From positions 1 through 37,037 of the forward strand of contig JAQGKH010000310.1 of assembly GCA_028290225.1 (NCBI GenBank): a stretch of DNA of 37,037 bases, read 5' to 3'. Each line of letters opens with the position of its first letter. Position 1 is the first letter of the stretch. Below, one piece after another: positions 1 to 7,549 of this stretch. The position numbers and the translations under genes were made by a program. Origin of the DNA: Devosia sp. (GTDB taxonomy: Bacteria; Pseudomonadota; Alphaproteobacteria; Rhizobiales; Devosiaceae). The notes beneath the pieces are model-generated. The model was not told where the DNA came from. It worked only from the letters and a program-made list of their open reading frames with translations, and did not search any database.

Positions 1-536
1 CGGATGCGGGTCGTGAGGTCTAGGGCACTGACCGCCTCGTCGGCCAGCAGGAGCTTGGGCCCCGAAACAATGGCCCGGGCAATGGCGATACGCTGGCGCT
101 GTCCGCCCGAGAACTGGTGCGGGTAGCGGCCGGCAACGTCCGGCTCCAGCCCTACCGATTGCAGCGCTGCGGCGACCATGCCGGCATGGTTGCCCGCGAT
201 CCGCAGCGAGCGCAGGGGTTCGGCGACGATGGCGCCGATGGTCTGGCGCGGGTCGAGCGAGGAATAGGGATCCTGGAACACCACCTGCACCTGGCGGCGG
301 AACTCGCGCATGAAGTCGCGGTTGCGCGGATCGAGCAGGGCGCCGTTGAAAGTGATATTGCCGGCTTGCGGCCGCTGCAGTCCAAGGAGAAGGCGGAGGA
401 GGGTGGTCTTGCCCGAACCCGATTCCCCCACCAGGCCAATGGTGTCGCCGGCGGCGACCTCGAGCGAAACATTGTCGAGGATGGGGCGCTCGCTGCTATA
501 GCCGAAATGGACCTGATCGACGCGGATAAGGCTCAT
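1..536 (-). CDS. Peptide/nickel-type ABC transporter ATPase (OppF/DppF-like), 3' part missing
   Basis: This is the last gene of the ABC operon; the window edge removes its C-terminal end, leaving 178 codons. It should be one of the two nucleotide-binding subunits that power import of the ligand delivered by the family-5 binding protein at 3553-5037. Visible ABC motifs are Walker A GESGSGKT (residues 37-44), the Q-loop region VVFQDP (about 85-90), the signature FSGGQRQR (142-149) and Walker B LLLADEAVSALD (162-173). The frame is open to base 1. The start ATG (536-534) overlaps the stop of the preceding ATPase gene in an ATGA, which implies translational coupling. The Walker B ending DEAVSALD, rather than DEPTSALD, is common in DppF/GsiA-type subunits. 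The substrate cannot be read from this subunit. Confidence 0.93.
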   Translation of the reverse strand, partial: MSLIRVDQVHFGYSSERPILDNVSLEVAAGDTIGLVGESGSGKTTLLRLLLGLQRPQAGNITFNGALLDPRNRDFMREFRRQVQVVFQDPYSSLDPRQTIGAIVAEPLRSLRIAGNHAGMVAAALQSVGLEPDVAGRYPHQFSGGQRQRIAIARAIVSGPKLLLADEAVSALDLTTRI

Positions 537-1342
537 GCTCGGCCCTCCAGCGCCGCATCGAAACTGCGCGCCGCTGCGAGGAGACCTCTCGTATACTCGT
601 GCTGGGGATTACTGAACACCGCCCCCACCGGCCCGGCCTCCACTGCCTCGCCCCGGCGCAGCACCACCACCCGCTCCACGCTATTGGCGACCACCGGCAG
701 GTCGTGGCTGATGAACAGCAGCGCCATGTTGCGCTCGCGCACCAGCCGGTCGAGCAGATCAAGGATTTCAGCCTGGGTGGTGACATCGAGCGCCGTGGTG
801 GGTTCGTCGGCGATCAACAGGTCGGGGCGGCAGGCCAGGGCCATGGCAATGGCGACGCGCTGCCGCTGCCCACCCGAAAGCTCATGGGGATAAGCGCGCA
901 AAATGCGCGCCGGGTCAGGCAGGGACACTTCGGCCAGCAGCCTCCGGACGGCCTCGGTGAGCGCCGAACCCGCCAGCGGCCGGCCATCACGCCGGGCGCG
1001 GCGCTGGAGCGGCTCAGCAACCTGCCTGCCAATGCGCATCAGCGGATCAAGCGCCGTCAGCGGCTCCTGAAACACCGTGGCGACCACGGTGCCGCGCCAG
1101 CCATTGAGCTTGCGGTCGGGGGTGCCGATCACCTGCTGCCCGTCAAGCAGCACGGAGCCCTCGGCCCGCAGTCCCGCGGGCAGCAACCCAATGGCGGCCA
1201 GCGCCGAGATCGATTTGCCCGAACCCGATTCCCCGATCAGTCCGAGCCGTTCGCCGCGCCCGAGCTGCAGGGAAAGATTGGACACGAGGCGCGTCGGGCC
1301 GGCATGAACCGTAAGGTTCTCGATGGAAAGAACGGCGTTCAT
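533..1342 (-). CDS. Peptide/nickel-type ABC transporter ATPase (OppD/DppD-like)
   Basis: This is a 269-residue nucleotide-binding subunit, the first of two in the operon. It has Walker A GESGSGKS (37-44), signature LSGGQRQR (155-162), Walker B LLIADEPTTALD (175-186) and the switch histidine in ISHD (H213). OppD/DppD proteins are usually about 320 residues and carry a C-terminal zinc- or iron-sulfur-binding extension. This one is short and stops soon after the core, at about the point where the oligopeptide/nickel C-terminal tail would begin (YTRGLLAA). The reading frame stays open far upstream, but the ATG at 1342 is the right start: it overlaps the stop of the permease gene in an ATGA and begins a normal ABC N-terminus. 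The gene overlaps its neighbours by 4 bp on both sides, so the operon is tightly coupled. Confidence 0.93.
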   Translation of the reverse strand: MNAVLSIENLTVHAGPTRLVSNLSLQLGRGERLGLIGESGSGKSISALAAIGLLPAGLRAEGSVLLDGQQVIGTPDRKLNGWRGTVVATVFQEPLTALDPLMRIGRQVAEPLQRRARRDGRPLAGSALTEAVRRLLAEVSLPDPARILRAYPHELSGGQRQRVAIAMALACRPDLLIADEPTTALDVTTQAEILDLLDRLVRERNMALLFISHDLPVVANSVERVVVLRRGEAVEAGPVGAVFSNPQHEYTRGLLAAARSFDAALEGRA

Positions 1343-2184
1343 CGGCCGCGTCTCGTGGGATCGATGGCGTCGCGCAGGCCATCGGCAAGCAGGTTCACGC
1401 CGATCACCAGCGACACCAGCGCCAGCCCGGGGGCGATGGCGCCGATGGGCGCCGTATAAACAGTGGCCTGGGCTTCCTGCAGCATCCGCCCCCAGGACGC
1501 ATTGGGCGGCGGTGCGCCGAGCCCGAGAAAGGACAGGGACGCTTCGGCGATCACCGCAAGCCCGAACTGGAGGGCAAAATTGACCGATAGTGTCGGCCAG
1601 ATATTGGGCAGGATATGAATGAGGACGATCTTGGGCCAGGAACTGCCCGAAGTGCGGGCCGCGGTGATGTAATCCATCACCAGCACCCGCTTGGCGAGAA
1701 TGCGCGTCAATCGCGCCACGATGGCAGACAGCGCCAGGCCCAGCGCCAGGATAGCCGACCACAAACTCGCCGTATCGCTGGCCGCGACCACCAGCATGGC
1801 GATCAGGAGGGTAGGGAAGGCGATCAGGATGTCGAGTGCCGCAGCCAGCGCGTCATCCAGCCACTTGCTAGCGAAGGCGGCAAGCAGGCCGAGCGTCACC
1901 CCGATCGCGGCGCCGATAGCCACCGCCCCTGTGCCGACCAGCAAGGCGATGCGGCTGCCGATCATCATCTGCGTCCACAGATCACGTCCGAGCCGATCAG
2001 TGCCCACCCAATGAAGCAGGCTGGGGGCTTCCAGGCGTCCGCCGCTGAACGCTGTGGGATCATAGGGGGTCCAGACGAGGGTCAGCACGCCGACCACAAG
2101 ATGCAGGCCAACCAGCGCGACACCGCTCCACAACAGGAGCGAGCGTGGCCGGCGCCGAGGAGCAGTGACGGGAATGCTGGTCAT
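1339..2184 (-). CDS. Peptide/nickel-type ABC transporter permease (DppC-like)
   Basis: This 281-residue inner-membrane permease is the second of the pair. It shows the DppC layout: a short basic cytoplasmic N-terminus (APRRRPRSLLLW), a first membrane helix, a periplasmic stretch typical of the family (LHWVGTDRLGRD), then five further helices. The cytoplasmic EAA-type loop that contacts the ATPases is visible as ITAARTSGSSWPKIVLIHILPN. It ends with the normal DppC tail LLADGLRDAIDPTRRGR. The start ATG overlaps the end of the DppB-like gene in an ATGA, and its stop overlaps the next ATPase gene the same way. The family assignment is secure; the transported compound (di- or oligopeptide, glutathione, nickel, opine) is not determinable from the permease. 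Confidence 0.94.
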   Translation of the reverse strand: MTSIPVTAPRRRPRSLLLWSGVALVGLHLVVGVLTLVWTPYDPTAFSGGRLEAPSLLHWVGTDRLGRDLWTQMMIGSRIALLVGTGAVAIGAAIGVTLGLLAAFASKWLDDALAAALDILIAFPTLLIAMLVVAASDTASLWSAILALGLALSAIVARLTRILAKRVLVMDYITAARTSGSSWPKIVLIHILPNIWPTLSVNFALQFGLAVIAEASLSFLGLGAPPPNASWGRMLQEAQATVYTAPIGAIAPGLALVSLVIGVNLLADGLRDAIDPTRRGR

Positions 2185-3173
2185 GCGGAACCCTCGGAGC
2201 GGCGCCGCAGCCGCGGATCGATCACGCGCTGCAGGAGGTCGGCGGCAAAGCCGATCAGCAGCACAAGGAGGGTAGAAACAAACAGCACGCCCTGCACATT
2301 GGGATAATCGCGCTGCTGAATGGCCAGCAGCAGCATGGAGCCGAGCCCCGGCAGGCTGAACACGCGCTCGATCACTACCGCGCCCAGGAAGGTCGAGGCG
2401 AGCTCGATCCCCAGAATGGAGATGACCGGCACCGCGCCATTGCGGATGCCGTGGCGGATCAGCGCTTCGGGAAAACTGGCGCCCAGGGCGCGAGCGGTGC
2501 GCAGGAAATCACTCCCCAGCACATCGAGCGTGGCGGCGCGCACATAGCGCAGCAGCGAAGCCCCCATCACAAGGCCGATGGTGAGGGCAGGCAGGACCAT
2601 GCCCGTGGCCGCCTCGCCCCAATTACTCCAGCCGCGTAAGGGGAACCCCCCGGACGGCAACCAGCGCAGGTTCACCGCAAACAGCGTCACCAGCAATATG
2701 CCAACCCAGAACACGGGAATGGCGATACCCAGCTGCGACATGACCGAAATGGCCGAGCCATACCAGCGCCCGCTTTTCACTGCCGAAACGATGCCGAGGG
2801 GAATGGCGAGCAGCAGCGCCAGGGTAAAGCCGAGCAGGGTCAGGGGCAGGGTGACCGATAGTCGATTGCCGATTTCGTCGAGCACCGAAACGCGGCTGAC
2901 AAAGGAAGTGCCCAGGTCCAGTCGAGCGATATTGCCAAGGAACGCCACCAATTGCGTCGCCAGCGGCTGGTCAGACCCGACTTGCGCGCGCGCCGCTTCG
3001 ATCTGCTGCTCGGTAGCGCCAACGCCCAGCAGCGCATTGGCCGGATCGCCCGGCAGCAGGCGCAACAGCACAAACAGCACCACCGCCGCGACCAGCAGCG
3101 AGACCAGCAGAATGAATGTGCGACGAATGGTGTAGGCGAGAATGGCTGGGTCCTTTTGGGGGATGCGCGACAC
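2181..3173 (-). CDS. Peptide/nickel-type ABC transporter permease (DppB-like)
   Basis: This 330-residue permease is the first membrane subunit and pairs with the DppC-like protein. It has the DppB N-terminus (YTIRRTFILLVSLL), the conserved LLPGDPANALLG motif after the first helix, the LDLGTSFVSR segment and the EAA loop (FLRTARALGASFPEALIRHGIRN). The ending, DLLQRVIDPRLRRR, is typical. The start used is a GTG at 3173 that gives MSRIPQKDP; the upstream sequence has no convincing Shine-Dalgarno site, so the exact start is uncertain by a few codons. The stop overlaps the DppC-like start in an ATGA. The gene lies 379 bp downstream of the binding-protein gene, across the repeat cluster at 3277-3500, and is probably expressed from the same transcript at a lower level. 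Confidence 0.92.
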   Translation of the reverse strand: MSRIPQKDPAILAYTIRRTFILLVSLLVAAVVLFVLLRLLPGDPANALLGVGATEQQIEAARAQVGSDQPLATQLVAFLGNIARLDLGTSFVSRVSVLDEIGNRLSVTLPLTLLGFTLALLLAIPLGIVSAVKSGRWYGSAISVMSQLGIAIPVFWVGILLVTLFAVNLRWLPSGGFPLRGWSNWGEAATGMVLPALTIGLVMGASLLRYVRAATLDVLGSDFLRTARALGASFPEALIRHGIRNGAVPVISILGIELASTFLGAVVIERVFSLPGLGSMLLLAIQQRDYPNVQGVLFVSTLLVLLIGFAADLLQRVIDPRLRRRSEGSA

Positions 3174-3276
3174 GGGGCAGTGTAGCGGGGGGCAATGGAC
3201 AAAACCACCGGCACAGAGGGGCCACCGTGGGGTTATCCCAAGGACCGGATGGGGTTCATCCGCATTTCAGGCGCTT

Positions 3277-3500
3277 GTCTCCCTCCCCCTGAGCGGGAAG
3301 GATTGAGGAGGGTGGTGTGGGTTGTCACCAAGGGCTCCCACCCCAGCTCCGCCAGGGCCTTGCGGCCAAGCGGCGCTACCCTCCCCGCAAGGGGGAGGGA
3401 GCGATGGAGCCGCGAAGATGCTGGTCGTTGAGGCCAAGCTCCGGCAGTGTGGCTCTTGCCCTTCCCTCTCCGTTGAGGGGAGGGACCCAGGGTGGAGTCC
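3277..3500. repeat. Cluster of GC-rich palindromic intergenic repeats
   Basis: The 379-bp gap 3174-3552 holds no believable gene. It contains at least three related units built on CCCTCCCC/GGGGAGGG arms. One is near 3280-3315. A perfect hairpin at 3379-3399 has arms CCCTCCCC and GGGGAGGG around GCAAG. A third unit, around 3461-3485, has arms of the same type with one G-T wobble. Read in translation on the minus strand the sequence gives phrases such as LPLAGRVAPLG, the hallmark of short interspersed repeats common between genes of GC-rich proteobacteria. A related-looking sequence lies at 20945-21110. Sitting between binding-protein and permease genes of one operon, such hairpins could protect the upstream message end or attenuate read-through. 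Confidence 0.6.
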
Positions 3501-3552
3501 AACAGTGGATCACCGGCAGCGCCGCTTCAGCTCAGTGCAACGGCCGGCGCCC

Positions 3553-5037
3553 TTACTCGCCCTTCTGGATATCGTAGGCAAAGAACTGCGAATTGAGCCC
3601 GTTCACCGGATAACCCGTCACATTGGCGGCGGACACGACGATCTGGGGATAAAGATACAGCCAGTTGCTGGCGGCGTCCTCGGCGATGATCCGGTTGGCT
3701 TCGGTCAGCTTTTCGGTTTGTTCGGCCTCGTCGCCGGCAGCTTCGGCGTCGGCGATCAGCTTGACCACATCAGGGTTGTTGTAGCCCCAGTAGAAGTCGG
3801 GATTGCCGTAAAACACGATGTCCCGGTGGTTCACATGCTCCTGCAGCGTCGCCTGGAAGTTCTTCTCCTGGTAGACCTTGGTGTACCATTCATTGGCCGT
3901 GATGATGTTGATGTTCACCTTCACCCCGATCTTGGCATATTCGGTTTGCAGGAACTGCGCGACGATCGGATGGGGGTCGTAGTCGGGCGTGTCGAGGGTA
4001 AACTCGAAGCCATCAGGGTAGCCGGCTTCCGCCAGCAGCGCCTTGGCGCTTTCCACGTCATAGGCATCGACCCCGGTCAGGTCCACATACCAGGGGTCGG
4101 TCGGGGGCACGAATGAGCCGATCAGCGTGCCATAGTCGCCCCAGATCGAATTGAGCAGCTGCGCCTTGTTGGTGGCCCGGGCCAAGGCCTTGCGCACCTG
4201 TGCATTGTCAAACGGCGCCACGCGGTCGTTATAGGCCAGCAACTCCTTGGTGGTCGAAGCGCCCTCGGTAACGGTGAAGGACGGGTTGCCGGTAAATTGC
4301 GCCAGGGAATCGGGGCTCTGCACCGAGGTGATCACATCCACCGCATTGGTCAGCAGCGCGTTGTTGAGCGCCGTTGCCTCGGTGAAGTACTGGAACTGCA
4401 CGCCGCCATTGGTCGGCGCCTCGCCCCAATATTGGTCGAACCGCGCCAGCGCGAGCGCCGAACCGCGGCGCCATTCCGCCAGGGTATAAGGCCCGGTGCC
4501 ATCTTCGGTGGCGGTGATGTCGGCAGCGGCGTCGTTGACGATCCACACATAGGACAGATTATAGGGCAGCGAGATGGACCGTGCCGACAGCGTGATGACC
4601 ACGGTCGCCTCGTCCGGCGTCTCGATGCCCGTGATGGTCGAGAGCGACTTCTTGCGCGAGCTCTTGGAAGCTTCAGCTGTGACGCGCTCGATCGAATATT
4701 TCACGTCGGCCGCGGTCAGCGGGTCGCCCGAGTGGAAGGAAACGCCGGGCTTGAGCTTGAAGGTATAGGTCAGGCCGTCCTCGGAAACGGTGTGGCTTTC
4801 CACCAGCTTGGGCTCGACAGTGCCCGCGTCGGTCAGCTGGAACAAAGCTTCATACACATTGCCGTTGAAGGCCTCGTTGATGCCCTGGCCGGCGCCCGCA
4901 GTGTTGTCGAGATTCTGCGGCTCGTACAACGAGCCGATGCGAATGGTCGCCTCGGCATCGAAATCCTGGGCATAAGCAGCCGGCAGAAGGCTGACACCGG
5001 CTAGAAGCACGGCAGCTAGAAGAGCGGAATTACGCAT
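3553..5037 (-). CDS. ABC transporter family-5 substrate-binding protein (DppA/OppA-like)
   Basis: This 494-residue protein captures the ligand in the periplasm and delivers it to the permease pair encoded downstream. The N-terminus is a clear Sec signal peptide: MRNSALLA, a hydrophobic core, then AAYAQDF with likely cleavage after AYA. There is no lipobox cysteine, so it should be soluble in the periplasm. Family-5 marks include IGSLYEPQNLDNT at the mature N-terminus, the segment KLVESHTVSEDGLTYTFKLK (about 76-95), FHSGDPLTAADVKYSIERV (about 101-119) and the C-terminal NRIIAEDAASNWLYLYPQ. The length is normal for the family (about 500-540). The ATG is preceded by GGAG at a good distance. It is the first gene of the operon. 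The ligand is unknown; peptides are the default guess only. Confidence 0.94.
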   Translation of the reverse strand: MRNSALLAAVLLAGVSLLPAAYAQDFDAEATIRIGSLYEPQNLDNTAGAGQGINEAFNGNVYEALFQLTDAGTVEPKLVESHTVSEDGLTYTFKLKPGVSFHSGDPLTAADVKYSIERVTAEASKSSRKKSLSTITGIETPDEATVVITLSARSISLPYNLSYVWIVNDAAADITATEDGTGPYTLAEWRRGSALALARFDQYWGEAPTNGGVQFQYFTEATALNNALLTNAVDVITSVQSPDSLAQFTGNPSFTVTEGASTTKELLAYNDRVAPFDNAQVRKALARATNKAQLLNSIWGDYGTLIGSFVPPTDPWYVDLTGVDAYDVESAKALLAEAGYPDGFEFTLDTPDYDPHPIVAQFLQTEYAKIGVKVNINIITANEWYTKVYQEKNFQATLQEHVNHRDIVFYGNPDFYWGYNNPDVVKLIADAEAAGDEAEQTEKLTEANRIIAEDAASNWLYLYPQIVVSAANVTGYPVNGLNSQFFAYDIQKGE

Positions 5038-5280
5038 GAGGGCTCCACAGAAAGGTTGCCCATCTTAGCCCAGGACCTTGGCTAACTCTAGGAGCCCCGC
5101 AAGGATCGGGTACTCGCCAATGCCGATCTCCGGGTAAGCCTTTCTTCTGGCATGCCGTACGCCAAACGCCTTTTTCATCGGCATCCGCAGCCATCTCTTT
5201 CAACCTTCCGTTCAGGAGCGCCAGCAGCCCCCGCAAGCCAGCCATGCACCTTTCACACTAGCGCCGTACCACACCTGCAC
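5038..5280. other. Divergent intergenic region between the ABC operon and marR
   Basis: About 240 bp separate the divergent binding-protein gene and marR. I see no coding frame with convincing properties. On the minus strand a TAAGAT hexamer upstream of the binding-protein gene could be a -10 element, but no good -35 accompanies it. The only clear structure is the palindrome at the marR-proximal edge, listed separately. Confidence 0.4.
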
Positions 5281-5283
5281 ATA

Positions 5284-5304
5284 TGTAGGTCCCTACAATA
5301 TAGG
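5284..5304 (+). promoter_or_regulatory. Putative MarR operator upstream of marR
   Basis: A perfect inverted repeat TGTAGG-TC-CCTACA occupies 5284-5297. A second, overlapping one, CCTA-N5-TAGG, uses 5292-5304. The element ends inside the marR Shine-Dalgarno AGGTGAG (5302-5308) and contains TACAAT, a near-consensus -10 sequence, though no good -35 is seen at the right distance. MarR-family repressors usually bind palindromes of 16-20 bp at their own promoter, so autoregulation of the marR-exporter operon is the natural reading. Binding has not been shown. Confidence 0.6.
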
Positions 5305-5315
5305 TGAGCACAGTT

Positions 5316-5786
5316 ATGGCAGAAGCATCGGAGCTCCTCCGCAACATAACCAAGGTCGGACGCGAGCTGAGCGTCGCTTTCGATGTCCACCTCAAGGATC
5401 TCAATCTGACCACGGCCCGCGCCCGCGTCCTCCTGCTGCTGTTGCCCAGCGCGGACGGGGTGAGCCAGGCCGGGGTTACCGATCACCTGCGCGTTGAGCA
5501 TCCCACCGCAGTGCGGATCCTCGATGGGCTGGAAGGCCTTGGCTATATCCAGCGGGTGCCCAGCCCCGATGATCGACGCGCGCGCATGATCGTGTTGACC
5601 CCCGAAGGTCGCATCATCGCTGGGAAAGTGTCCGCCATCGTCAGCGCCCTCAATGACAGCCTGATTGCCCAGCTCGATCCCGCCGAGGTCGAAATCACCA
5701 GCCGCGTCCTTCTGAAGCTTCTTGCCGGGCTGCAGATCATGAAGACCGGCGCGGGCGCGGCGATCCAGGAGCACGCCCTTTCATGA
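5316..5786 (+). CDS. MarR-family transcriptional regulator
   Basis: This 156-residue winged-helix repressor probably controls the exporter genes that follow. Its layout is typical of MarR: an N-terminal helix, a helix-turn-helix with recognition segment GVTDHLRVEHPTAVRILDGLEGLGYIQR, then the wing with the family signature DDRRARMIVLTPEG, and a C-terminal dimerisation helix. Earlier in-frame GTG 5304 is possible, but ATG 5316 is preferred because AGGTGAG (5302-5308) lies exactly 7 bases upstream. The gene ends in an ATGA overlap with the exporter gene, so all three genes form one unit. The palindrome at 5284-5304 sits directly before it. MarR repressors of this arrangement commonly release DNA on binding phenolic or other toxic ligands; the ligand here is unknown. 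Confidence 0.92.
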   Translation: MAEASELLRNITKVGRELSVAFDVHLKDLNLTTARARVLLLLLPSADGVSQAGVTDHLRVEHPTAVRILDGLEGLGYIQRVPSPDDRRARMIVLTPEGRIIAGKVSAIVSALNDSLIAQLDPAEVEITSRVLLKLLAGLQIMKTGAGAAIQEHALS

Positions 5787-7528
5787 CCACTCCAGCCAAT
5801 GCAGCGCAACTGGTGGTCCGCGAGGAGGACGAGGTCGCTTTGCCCGCTTCCCCCGGGCAAGCTGCCGAACCAGCATCCAAGCCCGAACCCGCCCCGGCCG
5901 TGTCCGCCCCCGCCGGCGGCATGCCGGCCATGCCGCCATTCGTCCCCAAATCGCCGTTCATGAACCTGGTCTACATTTTTAGCTCGCTGGTGCTGGGTCT
6001 CACCCAGGGCTTGGGGCTCAACCTGATCACGGCCAACCTGCAGGGGCTGCAGGCATCCTTTGGCGCCACCCAGACCGAAATGGGCTGGCTCGCCGCCGCC
6101 TATTTCGCCACCAACCTTGCCGGCACGATCCTGATGTTCAAGGTGCGCACCCAGTTTGGCCTGCGCCGCTTCGCCGAGCTGGGTATTGCCGCCTATGTGC
6201 TGGTGGTGATTGCGCACCTCTTTGCCCATGATCTGCAGTCGGCGATCGTGGTGCGGGCGATCATGGGCGTTGCCGCGGCACCCCTGAGCACGCTCGGCTT
6301 TTACTACATGCTGGAATGGCTGCCGCCGCAAAAGAAGATGACCATTGGCATCTGCTTTGGCATGCTCGGCTCCAGCCTGGCCTTGCCCCTGGCACGGGTG
6401 ATCTCGCCCGATCTGTTGCAGATGGGCGATTGGCAGGGCCTTTATGCGGTTGAAGTGGGCATGGCGCTGGTGTCACTGGCCATTGTCTTTCTGGTGCCGC
6501 TGACCGCGCCGCCCCGCGTCAAGGTGTTCGACCGTGCCGATATCCTGAGCTTTCCGCTAATGACGGTCGGCTTTGGCTGCCTTGCCATCGTGCTCGCCAT
6601 GGGACGTGCCTTCTGGTGGTTCGAGACCCCCTGGATCGGCGAGCTTCTGGCCCTGGGCGTCGCAGCCATGGCCTTGTTCTGCATGGTCGAGCTGCATCGC
6701 TCCAATCCCATTATCGATCTGCGCTGGCTCACCGGGCGTGACATGCTGATCTTTGCTGGAGCGCTGGTGGTGTTTCGCCTGCTGCTCTCGGAACAGTCCG
6801 TGGGTGTCTTCGGGCTCTTCACCGTGTTGAACCTGCAAAACGACCAGCTGATTCCGCTGTTCGGCGTTATCGGCGTGGTCACCTTCCTGGCCACCGCCCT
6901 TCTGAGCCAGATAATCAAGCCGCAGCGAACCGAACTCATTCATTTGACTGCCCTGGTGATGATTGCCGCCGGCAGCTGGATGGATGCGCAAAGCACCGCC
7001 CTGAGCCGGCCTGAACAGTTCTATGTCAGCCAGGCGCTAATGGGTGCGGCCAGCGGGCTGTTCCTGCCGCCAGCCATGCTGAATGGGTTCATGAAGGCAT
7101 TGGCGCGGGGACAGCAGTATATCCTGTCGTTCCTCGCGGTGTTCCTGACCACGCAAAGCCTGGGCGGCCTTTTGGGCAGCGCCATATTCACCACCTTTGT
7201 CGCGTTGCGAGAGCAGTTCCATTCCAACCTGCTCTCGCAAGGCATCACCTTGCTCGATCCGCTGGTCGCGCAGCGTATCCAGGCCTATGGCGGCGCTTAT
7301 GCCCGCGTCCTGACCGATCCGAACCAGCGCAACACGCAGGGGCTGACGCTGCTCGGCCAGTCGCTGACCCAGCAATCCTATGTGCTCGCCTATAACGACC
7401 TGTTCCTCGTCGTCTTCTATGGGGCCTTGGCCGCGGCCGTCGCGCTCCTCATCCATATGGGCTCCAAAAAGCTCGCCACCGCCAAAGCCGCCAAAGCTGC
7501 CGCTGCCACTGCCGCAATCCCGGCCTGA
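5783..7528 (+). CDS. MFS drug exporter, DHA2/EmrB-type
   Basis: This 581-residue membrane protein is probably a proton-driven exporter working with the HlyD-type adaptor encoded next. It begins with about 60 Pro/Ala-rich cytoplasmic residues, then helices spread as in the 14-helix DHA2 group. Family features include TQTEMGWLAAAYFATNLAG in the first part, RAIMGVAAAPLSTLGFYY and DWQGLYAVEVGMA, the positions of the EmrB W+ly motifs. The segment between the last two helices (about residues 475-545) is a long loop rich in Gln, a usual EmrB feature. EmrB proteins are about 510 residues; the extra length is the N-terminal extension and an Ala-rich tail (ATAKAAKAAAATAA). The start ATG overlaps the marR stop. 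The exported compound is unknown; aromatic acids and drugs are typical for EmrAB systems. Confidence 0.92.
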   Translation: MTTPANAAQLVVREEDEVALPASPGQAAEPASKPEPAPAVSAPAGGMPAMPPFVPKSPFMNLVYIFSSLVLGLTQGLGLNLITANLQGLQASFGATQTEMGWLAAAYFATNLAGTILMFKVRTQFGLRRFAELGIAAYVLVVIAHLFAHDLQSAIVVRAIMGVAAAPLSTLGFYYMLEWLPPQKKMTIGICFGMLGSSLALPLARVISPDLLQMGDWQGLYAVEVGMALVSLAIVFLVPLTAPPRVKVFDRADILSFPLMTVGFGCLAIVLAMGRAFWWFETPWIGELLALGVAAMALFCMVELHRSNPIIDLRWLTGRDMLIFAGALVVFRLLLSEQSVGVFGLFTVLNLQNDQLIPLFGVIGVVTFLATALLSQIIKPQRTELIHLTALVMIAAGSWMDAQSTALSRPEQFYVSQALMGAASGLFLPPAMLNGFMKALARGQQYILSFLAVFLTTQSLGGLLGSAIFTTFVALREQFHSNLLSQGITLLDPLVAQRIQAYGGAYARVLTDPNQRNTQGLTLLGQSLTQQSYVLAYNDLFLVVFYGALAAAVALLIHMGSKKLATAKAAKAAAATAAIPA

Positions 7529-7549
7529 TTGCCGCCTCGGAGAATAACC

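Noticed and set aside
117..893. Long plus-strand open frame at the window start
   Set aside because: It is the complement of two ABC ATPase genes with all motifs on the minus strand; GC-rich DNA gives long shadow frames.
3233..3577. Several overlapping short frames between the ABC binding-protein and permease genes
   Set aside because: They arise in repeats; the phrases such as LPLAGRVAPLG are translated interspersed repeats and not proteins.
5030..5774. Minus-strand frames over marR and the gap before it
   Set aside because: They run against the MarR helix-turn-helix gene and have no ribosome site or domain.
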